In this document: positions 53,194-63,500 of the stretch, piece after piece
How positions within the stretch are numbered: the first letter of the stretch is position 1
How the letters are laid out: each line of letters starts with the position of its first letter
Assembly (NCBI RefSeq): GCF_007751715.1
Contig: NZ_CP036292.1
Location: 1,736,001-1,800,000 of the forward strand
Reading direction: 5' to 3'
DNA: 64,000 bases
Origin: Rosistilla oblonga
GTDB lineage: Bacteria; Planctomycetota; Planctomycetia; Pirellulales; Pirellulaceae
Notes under the pieces: generated by a model
Database searches by the model: none
The model's input: the letters and a program-made list of their open reading frames with translations, nothing else
Told to the model about the DNA's origin: nothing
Program-made: the position numbers and the translations under genes

Positions 53194-54462
53194 ATGATGG
53201 TTAATCCGCGGCCAAGGTACAAATTCGTCGCCTGGATCATTGCGTTCTCCGCAGCAGTAGTACTGCATGTCAATGTTCACGCTCAGACTCACTGTCGATA
53301 CGAATCGTCGTGCCGATATCAATCCGGACACAACGAACTCGGTTGTGATGCCGCCCCGCAGTATGAATCCCAATGTTGCAACATGCGACATTGCCAAAAT
53401 CAAAGTTTTGGTAGCTTTCACGTCTACGGAGAGTTTATCAATTGGTGGGCATCCGATATGGGTGCTCCCTCGTTAGTAACGACTTCTTCCGCAGGTACCG
53501 ATCGGATCGATGCCGGTGTGATGGGACTCGCGTCCACGTCAACGCTATTCGGTGATGATGTTGTCAGCAGTTCAAGCCAAGGCGGAAGGTTCGGGACGGA
53601 ATGGCGACTTGATAATCGAAGCGGTTGGAGTATCAATGCAGAGTATCTGTTCCTAGGCGAGAATAATGACCGGTTTTCTGGCTCCAATGCGATTCTTGCA
53701 CGCCCATTCTTCAACGTTCAAACGAACCAACAAGCGTCGAACCTGATCGCTTTCCCGAACATTGCCACCGGCAGCATTGAAGCCTCCGCCGGAACCAAGT
53801 TATCTGCATGGGACGTGCTGGCCATCCGCGACATCGCGCGCAACGCATGTTACGATAGCCAGGTCATGTTTGGCTACCGTGGCTCTCGCCTTGATGAGTT
53901 CATTCACGTCAACGATTCATCGACATCTTTAGACGCTGCTTCTGGTGCCGCCGAAGGTACGCGAATCAGGTCGACCGACCGCTTTGATGTCGACAACACT
54001 TTCAATGGCTTCACAATCGGAAATCGACTGCGAGCAGTCCTGACTGATCGCATGAGCCTGCAATTGATTACGAAACTTTCGATTGGTAGTGTCGAGTCAA
54101 ACGCTTACATCGGCGGCCAAACGACAACGACGCCTGCTGGACAGACATCTGTCACGAGCAGTGGCGGCCTGCTAGCGCTGCCGTCCAATATCGGAAGCTA
54201 CAACGTAAAAAACTTCGCGATGCTTCCGGAACTATCCCTAAATGCAATTTACCAAATGAATCCTTGCTGGGAGTTGCGACTTGGATACACATTGCACTAT
54301 TGGAGCCAAGCACTTCGTCCCGGTACCGTAATTGACCAAAACGTTAACCCGTCGCAACTTCCGCCCGGCGTGATCAGTGGTGCCGCATTTCCACAGGAAC
54401 GGCTTACGCTGACGGATTTCTTGGCCCAGGGTATCAACGTCGGCTTGGTCGGCAGGTTTTAG
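53194..54462 (+). CDS. BBP7-type outer-membrane beta-barrel protein
   Basis: About 422 residues from the ATG at 53194; an upstream 62-codon extension lacks homology. A signal peptide (FVAWIIAFSAAVVLHVNVHA) precedes a Cys-rich segment (four Cys between residues 33 and 71) and a barrel. Typical features are FHVYGEFINWWASDMGAPSL, the repeated alternating beta strands (GWSINAEYLFLGENNDRF; CWELRLGYTLHYWSQALRPG) and the terminal aromatic (GINVGLVGRF). BBP7 proteins are planctomycete outer-membrane proteins, probably porin-like. It is the only gene on this strand in the surface-protein cluster. Confidence 0.85.
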   Translation: MMVNPRPRYKFVAWIIAFSAAVVLHVNVHAQTHCRYESSCRYQSGHNELGCDAAPQYESQCCNMRHCQNQSFGSFHVYGEFINWWASDMGAPSLVTTSSAGTDRIDAGVMGLASTSTLFGDDVVSSSSQGGRFGTEWRLDNRSGWSINAEYLFLGENNDRFSGSNAILARPFFNVQTNQQASNLIAFPNIATGSIEASAGTKLSAWDVLAIRDIARNACYDSQVMFGYRGSRLDEFIHVNDSSTSLDAASGAAEGTRIRSTDRFDVDNTFNGFTIGNRLRAVLTDRMSLQLITKLSIGSVESNAYIGGQTTTTPAGQTSVTSSGGLLALPSNIGSYNVKNFAMLPELSLNAIYQMNPCWELRLGYTLHYWSQALRPGTVIDQNVNPSQLPPGVISGAAFPQERLTLTDFLAQGINVGLVGRF

Positions 54463-54552
54463 AGTGGTCAATGTCAGTACATCCATCCGGGCAAACCGGT
54501 TCAATGTAACCGCGGAATCGAAACCGGCAACAGCCATCGTCGATTCGCCCCA

Positions 54553-57500
54553 TTACTCCAACCAGTTCGTTCGCAAGTCAAACAGAACATCCACTTGCTC
54601 ACCCCAAATCTCGTCGTCGTTATTGTCAACGACCTCAGCATCCAATGAAAGTTCCTTGATTTCAAGATCGGGGAAGCTTATGGCTTCAGAGCTCGAAGGC
54701 ACTGCCTTCAACTCTCCCATAGCTGATACCGGCAACTCCGGAGGAATCTCATGCGGGTTCTCCTCCTGCTTTCTGTGGATAGCTTTGATCTCGATACCCG
54801 TCAGTTGATCGGCAGTCACTAACGGAGTGCTATCTGGAAATGTCGTTGCCTCTTTTGACAGTCCGGACTCATCACTCACTACAGCTACCTCATTTCTCGA
54901 CACTCCCACAACCTGTTCTTTTTGTTGCGATTCGATCTGCTCGCCTTCGGTAAGCGCCTCTTTCTCGGCTATCGCATTCAAATTGTTTGCGATGCTCACG
55001 AAGCGCGAGTGAAAGGCTGAGTCCAACGCTGACAATCGCCCGTTGCTGGTGAAATCCGCCAACAACACCGGATCGACATTTCCGTAGAATTCAAAACCGG
55101 ACACGATAATTTTGTCGGTTCCAATGTCGTTTGAGGTTTGTGATCGTCGACTAATCACTTCCATCAACGAAGACGTATCAAGAGCACTCGGTCTTTTGCT
55201 CCCATTAAAATCACCGATCAACCCCACTACCACGAGCGCCGAATCCGTTCGTGATCCGACAGCCGCACCCGAGCTACCACTTAGCGAGAGATTGCTCACT
55301 TGAACCACACTGGTTACGGCACTTGTTGTAACGATTGGATCGAGTGCTTTCCCGTGAACCCTAACCAGTTCAAAACTCGCAGTCGACGGGATCGCGTCAC
55401 CCGTCATCACGATCCGAAGCGAACCTGCCGTAACCACTGTCGCTGACTCAATTGTCCAGCCTGTCGCAGTTGTAAGCTTCGGCGCGCCACCTTCCATCGA
55501 TAGTTCGACGACAGTGGGATCAATCCGTAACGTGAACTCGGCGCGATTCACTCCCGCTGCATTTGTGACCGCGATCGGCATCCCGGCAACAGTTTCGATG
55601 TCAATTTTGCCGCCCTGGATTGCGCTAATGTATCGATTCACCGCGAGCTCTGCACCAGGAGCAATCACCATATCGGCTAATTCCAACACCGCACCGCCAG
55701 TTTGCACACTGAATGAACGCACGAAGTCGCCCCCTGCCAAACCGTCACCGTCTCCATCGAGCAGCGTTCCTGCTGCATCGATAAACGCATCATCTGCGCT
55801 TCTCAGCCGCAGCGTGTACGAATCCGGTTCCAACGGTGATCCAGTCTTCACGAAGGTCAGCGTTCGAGTAGCCGGTTCGTAGTGGACTGAACCGTTGACG
55901 ACGCCTACGCTAGAACCGACCAGTACCACGTCGGCATAGTTGTCCGGTGCCGCCTTGTCGTCGTACAGGTTTAGCTTCGTCATATCCATCGCACGCGAGA
56001 ATGTCACACGCACGACACCATCGGAGACGTCGAATGCTTCAATCCCCGACACTTGGCCACGAATTTGAGTCGTCGAACTGGATTTTGTCACCCCAATCAG
56101 ATTTCCGTCTTGCGTTGCTCCGGTGATCCGCAAGCCGAACTGCTCGCCCGCAGTCACACTTGGAGTCGCAGCAATTAAGATCGAGAACGTCAGTCCATTG
56201 GCTCCTGGTGCAAATGACAACTGTTTTACGCCAGCGTCAAATGACACGCCCGTCGTCGCTGCCGCCGCAGTCTGGATAGCCGCAAGAATTGCAGCTTCTG
56301 TCACCCGCGTTGTTGCCGATGTCACCTCGATACCAACCAAGATACTGGACGTACCTGCCAGCACTGCGTTGCTCAGATCAATACGATAGGTCGCCGTTTC
56401 ACCGACACTGATCGTCAATGGCCCCGAGACGCCGACTGAGATCGCATCACTATCCAAGATCGACGTTACCACCGACGAGGGCGTTCCAAGCGTCACGCCT
56501 TCCTGTGCGGTCGGCAATGACAATTCCAACTTGAACGTCTCTAACTGCTCCGTCACGCCATCCAGGATCGTTCGCAGGGTTAACGTCAACGACGAATCAC
56601 CGCCACCGGTAAACGTCAACAAACCACTCGACGCATCAAATGACACACCCACCGCTCCGGCGATCGCCCGCGCCATCGCTGCACTCAACGATTCAACATC
56701 CGAGCCATCCGTCGACGCCGTACCCGTCCCAAACGCAATTTTCACCGAAGCCGTTTGACCCAACGGTAATGAACCACCTCGCACGATCGTGAATCGGGCT
56801 TCGTCTCCCTCGTGAACAGTTGCCTGGTCACCCGTGATCGAGAACTGAACCGACTTGTCAATTCGATCTTCTTTCACCGCGTGCGCCTGGGGCGTACTGA
56901 CAAACACTTGCAATGCGGGGGCATTGGCGAGCGTCGGAGTCGACAACACGAACACCACGTCCTGTTCCACGTTGTCTTCTGGATCGCGGGTCGTGCTGGC
57001 CGACAGCGTCGCTCTTGTCGCTCCGCCGGTGAACGTCAGAATACCGTCCTTCAACGTCACACCAGCCTGACTCGGTGGGTCAAGCACAAGTGGTCCGGAA
57101 TCACCGCCGACCAGTTTCAAGTTCACCGACGCCGTAGCATTTTCCGACGCCATTTCATTTTCCGGCAATGTACCCAACATCGACACCGAAAATCTCAGTG
57201 GATCACCTTCGACGACATTCGCCGCCAGTGACTTGGCAACAAATTGAATCGGCGTGCCCATCACTTTTTCAGCCGTCACCTTGATCGTCGCCACCGGCGA
57301 CGTGCCAAAGCGATCGCTCACGGTCACATCCACGTCGTAGCTGCCGTCACGTGGGAACGCATACGGCAGTGCCGCGAACCGAGTGTTCGTAATCACCGGA
57401 AGTGTGACCGGCGGCTTGCCATTCTCCTTAATCGTGTACATCACGGTCCAAGGACCACTCCCCGCGTCCGTAAATGGAACCGGCAATTCAACGATCAAAC

Positions 57501-60500
57501 CCTTAGCAAACGTATAGTTCACCGCCGCCAACGGTTCGATGATCATCGGCAACACATTCGTCACATTCAAGACAAACGTCTGTCGCACCTCCACACCACC
57601 CGTAGCCGTCACCAAAACGCTCACGTCGTAGCGTCCCGCCGCGTCGGGCAAGAACCGGAAAGCAGCCCGGTCGGTATGTTGAATGCCCTTCGAGTACGGC
57701 ACACCATCGCGAGTCACCCGCCACTGGTACGCCACGTTCCGATTCGCCGCATCCGCCAGTTCGCCCGCTCCCGTGGCTTTCAGGTCAACAAAACCGCCTT
57801 CCATCGCAGGCCCGCTGGTCTCCTGGGAGATCACGATCTTCGGCGGTGTCGCCAAAATCGAAATCGGTACGGCCGCTGACACCGTGGACTTACCCTCGTC
57901 ATCTGTCACCACGACACTCACTTCCACTGTCGCGTTGCCAAACTTCACACCGCTGGCGGCACTGATCTCCGCAAAAGTCACACTCGGCTCCCGAGTCGTC
58001 TTGTTCAGATCGCGCCAAGGTTGATCCGAAGCACTCCGCACCTGCCACTTGTACGTTAGCGGATCGTTCCCGTCTGTCGCCGTCGCCGACAGCATGACCG
58101 ACCCCGCCCCAGCATCTGGCAACGAATACCCTTCCCCCGGAACCACAATCTCAACACGCGGGTCCGCATTCGCGATCACGACCGGGTGAATCTTGATTTC
58201 CGACACCGCCTTGATCGTCGTCCCATTGCTGTTCGTCAGCGTTTCCACTGTCGTTCCATCACTGGCAAACGAGGTCGCACGCATCGCCACAACATACGTC
58301 TGCGACCCTGGCCCCGATTGCAAAAACGAATGAAACACCGTCGCGTCATCCACAAACGGCACATTATCAAACTCCGCTGCCGAGCCCTTGTAATCGAAGA
58401 TCCATTGGTAACGCACCAGATCCTCACCGCCGTCGTAAACTGTCGTCGAAAACGCCAGTGAATCGCCTTCCAACCCCTCCGTCGCTCCGTTGATCGGGCT
58501 AGCGATCGGAACGTCATTCGTGACCACCACCGTGAACGTCGAACTGGTCGAACCATACACCGGATCATCCGCCGTCATTGTCACCGTGTACGAACCGCCA
58601 TCCGGGAAAACCGCACTCAATTGCAGCTTGCCCACCGCATCAAACGACACAGGAACCGTCGGCGCCCCATCGCCATAGTTGACCGTCACCTGAGTCTGAC
58701 TCGAACCTCCAATGAGTACCACATTCGGCTCCCATCGCACGCCTTCGACGTTGGACAAGTCCGCCCCAGTCGGCAGTACAAACTTAGGCGGAGTGGACAG
58801 CACTTCCAGAATGAACGTATCAATCGCCTCCTCAACGCCCCCTGAATCCAAAACAACTCGCCCCTCGAAGACACCTACGTTCGGCAGTGCCGTCCGAATT
58901 AGCGGGATCGAGAACGTCGAGTCGGTAATACTTGTCTGCTCAGCGACGGTGGCAAATTTGCCACCGTTGACACCGGGTCGACTGATCTGCACCAAGACTT
59001 TCGCGCCAGTAACCGCCCCCGCAACTGTTCCGCTCACTGGCTCTGAGTTATCGCCGTCCACCACGTAGCGGCGTGGAACATCCGCATCGGCTGCGCTAAC
59101 AACTAGAGTGCGCAAGGCAAATGCACTGAGACTCTTTCCTGGCGTAGGAGCACCCAGAGTAATCGCCGCGTCGGTATTGATCGCACGGAAAACACGAGTC
59201 ACCTCGACGCCCTCCACTATGGACGTGACTCTATAGGCACCGGTATGCAGTGGCGTAAACGAACCATTATTCGGGACGCTAGCGACTCCTTCCGTTCCGT
59301 TCTCATTGACTTCCTGCAAGGTCCAGGTCGCCGCAGCACCACGAGCGTCGACAAATTTGACTTCGGCTCCCACTGGAACCACTGCACCAAGGCGGTGCAC
59401 AACGTCGGCGATTTCAGCAGTCAACTGAATCGAACCGGGCGTCACTGACTCAGCATTCGACGGCCAACTTGGAGCACGCATCGACAGCAGGTCGGCGTGC
59501 TCCGACACGTTGTCGGTGTTTGGATCATCGTCACCAGCACGCTGAGTGCTCAACGAACTCAGTCCATATTGGAATGCCGCAGGCGAAAGTGGATTTCCAC
59601 GCAAATCAACCGCACTCAGCAACGGCATCACACCTTTTGCAATGCGAACTGCGTCACTCAGCAGTGTGCCATCCTTACCCTCCAGGCGATAGCTCACTGA
59701 GAAATTTCGCCCTACCACGACTTGATCAGCCACGTCCGTCGCACGCAAATTTTGAACACCGAGAACCACGGAACCGTCGTTGCGCACTGTAAAACTCTTC
59801 AGCGCCAACCACGGGATCAGCGGAGCGACACTAACCGCCGCCTTAATTGCCGAAACATCGCCAGTCACCTCGCCCCTAAGGGCCATCACGAGGCTATCTG
59901 AAACCTGGAAAGTGTTTGGACCCGACGTTACAACAAAATAGGTTTTTCGAGAGCGGGCAGCATCACCTTCAAGCACCTCAAACTCTACGGCATCCCCTGT
60001 CCTTAGGCCGTGCGCAGGGCTGCTGAAATGACTTTCCGATTCAACAAACGTCACGAATTTTCGACGAACCTCTTGCGTCCCCAGATAGTCATCGCCACGT
60101 GGTGGCAAAACCTGATTCGCCTCAACGGTTACGTTTTTCACATCGCCGGAAGCATCAACAATAGGGCAAGGTGCATCGGATGTTGCAAAACAATATCGTG
60201 CGTCACGTGCGCCTTGGGGTTCATCTGGCCAAGTCGCCCAAGCCTGATAGACGCCTGGTTCTAGATCGTGGAATCGATAAATTGCCGAAGGGCTCGGATC
60301 TTCCAGTCCTTGCGCAGATGTAAACCCCTGGCTCAGGGCAAGATTCGCTCGCTCGGATTCAGCGTCTGCTTGATTCAACGCAAGATGCTGTGTCCACTGC
60401 GACACTGTTTCCGCTCCAACACCCTTCGTCGAATAAATCACATCCGATTCGTCGATCACGTACTGTCCGGTCAGCACTCCGACGTCGGAAATAAAATTGT

Positions 60501-63500
60501 TGCGAAGGTTCAGCACACGAACGGATTCGGGTATCGAACTATCTTCTACCCGATAGACTGTTGCACTTTGACCATCTGTTGACGGCATGTCCACCAGAAT
60601 AAACGATCTCGAATCGATCAGTGAAACAGCCGCATAGTTTCGTTCAGACGTGACATCACGCGGGTTACGCAGCAATCCGCCCGATGCGTCGTAGCGGACC
60701 AGTTTACCCGCCACCGTGTCGTCATGCAGAACAAACGTACTTGGTCCCACATAGAATGTGCCCGTGCTATTTGTCGAACCGACTTTATTCGACGGTGTCG
60801 TATCGTACCCGCCCGACTGGATCACGCTGGCAATCGTCGTTTCACCTACCGTTGTAAGAGTACCATCAACAATACTCACTTCATTTACGTCTTGCACCTT
60901 TCCGGATGTAGATGTAATTTTGGTGGTGCCATTCAATGAAGCCCAGAACACGACTCCAAACTCAGCATCAACCGCGTAATTCAACGGATTGACTGAAGCA
61001 CGAGAAAACTGAAGATATTCACTTGCGAGAAGCGTCACCTTAGAATCATGGAGCACGTACATTGCTCCATTGTCGCCAAACCAAATGTTCGTAATTTTTG
61101 GCGATACAAATACTTCATAGATCTTTCTATTTTGATCAACTCGAAACACGCCGTAGTACGACGCAACATAAAAATCGCCAGTGGACGGGTCGACTGTCGC
61201 CGAGACTATGTCTCTCGCTCGAATCGATAAGACTGAAACACTCGCTGAATCCTGATCATCCTCGTTAGGCAACGCGTTATTGGGGGTCGAGTCCAGATCC
61301 ATCTGATCTGCCTGACTAACCTCAGCCTCAATGATAAAGTTTCCAAAGCGCGCGTCAGTCAAAATGGTGAGGCTAACTTGCTCGCCCGTCCGAAGGGAAC
61401 CAATTGTCCAAACACCATTGAGAAGGTCGCCCTGAGAAGCTGTCGTCGTAACGGCCTGAAGTTGCGAAGGAATACCGAGCCTCACCTGGACATTGGTCGC
61501 AATGTCAGGTCCATCGTTACTTACCCGAAAAACAAATTCGCTCGAAGAACCACTTCGATTTACGGTAGCCGTCAACGACAAATCAATGAAACCAGGTTCA
61601 GTAACAGTTGAGCCAACCTCACCGCTGACCAATTCTGTGTTGGAGGTGACTTGGGGATCGGATGCAGCGAGAAACTCGCTTCCAAGATCCTCTCCACTTG
61701 TGGCAACGATTCGTGACCTACCATCGGCATCGAGTTGACTCGACAATCGAACTCTAGTTAGTGAGGTTGAGTTATTCACTACCTCAGCTACAATCAACTC
61801 GTTCCCAACGAGAGTCACAACACGTGACAATGTCCCACTAACAGGCGAGATCCCGCCAGCGGTAAGAACTTTCCGCCAGCGACTCTCGACGACTGGCGCA
61901 GCGATGTCCAGGCTCACGGACAGAGTTGGAGTAGAACCAGACAGAACAGCATCCTTCAACAACAGGTCTGGATATCTATCGAAGACGTAAAGTCCGTCCC
62001 CGTTTATCAACACGGGAGTGCCATCAGCTAGTGTGACTACGTCGATTGGGGCGATATTGACCAACGAAGTCTTGCCCGCCTCAATTTCGGGAACTTGGTT
62101 GAGCGGGAAATCTTGGGTTGGGATCGATAGGAGTTCGACGGTGTCAATTCCCTGGCCTTCCAGACTCAACCATTGAAGTTTGTCCATACTTGCGAGCGGA
62201 CCAAGCAAATTCGCCGTTCGCAATGAATCGCCTTCTGGCTGCGCGTCTTTTCCCGACAAGTCAAAGCTGAAATGCCTAAGATTCGGGAACGACTGTAGGA
62301 CAGACAAATCGTCGATATCGCTAGCGTTGTCAATGACAAGCGACTCAAGGAATCGCGCGCCTTTACGTGTGCCTACAAGATCGCTGGTATCTTCGGAGTT
62401 GAATCGCCCCGACCGCAGAGAGTCAATATCGACTTGCGTAAATAAATCACTCGGCACATTGAGAGACCTAAGGTTGATTAGATATTCCAGACCATTGAAT
62501 AGCAGAAACTCTTCAGAGTTCGAGAAGTCAAGGGAGGTTATTTCCGCCAAGTCACGGGCTGTGATATTTTCAGAGAAGCTGCCGTCATCACGATAGGAGA
62601 TTTTCAGCGCGTCGGCGACCACTTGCCCTACTCCGCGAGAAACAGGCGCTCTTACGTGAGCCGTCCAAATAACGGGATTGCTATTTGCAAAATCTTTAGG
62701 AGAACGGGTTCCATAACCAAAATCTACGTTTGAAGCACCTCCTTGTCCGTCTACGAAATCAAGATCTCCGCTGTTGTCGTCTGCAACGACAAACGTGTCG
62801 CTACCGTCACCTCCGTACAGCCGATCGCGATCTGGATTGCCATAGTACGCCGCAGTCTCACCCGCAAATGGTGGGCTAACTTCAATAGTGAACTCGTTGC
62901 CGTTGTGCGTTGCCGCACCTTCGGGTCGCGACACTTTCAAGTAGTAGTCGTCTCCAGGCAAACCTCGCAGATCAAAGATCGACTGGTTCTCGCGAAGCAA
63001 TCCGCCGTCAGAGTTGTAAAGACTGGCAGTGAAGCCTTCACTGGCAGCGGGAACGGAGATTGTCAAGCCAACGGCAACAACAGCATAGGGAGCGCCGTCA
63101 ACCATCAAGCGAAGACCAAATTCGGTGAAACCATGGTCCCGAAGGTTCAGCAGAAATCCAGAGAGGTTGTCGGCCGCATCTAGGGTTAGCTCCAATGGGT
63201 TACCTTGTCGAAGCGTGGTTGTGTCAACTATTGCTTGCCCGACTTCAAGCCAGCCTAGGTCGCCGGAAGCCCCCATCTGGCCAGGCTGAGCATGAGTGAC
63301 TTCGACGGATAGCCTGGCCGAAGAACTCGACACATCGAGTTGGTCCGACAATATTTCCATACTGATGGTCGCTCGACCGGGTGCGACCCCAGACTGCATG
63401 TTGCCAACGAGCCGCTTCGCGTCAATCAGATAGTATGCGAGCGGATTTCGAACGACACTTACTCTACCTTCAACATTAACGGCTATTGTGCTTCCATCAG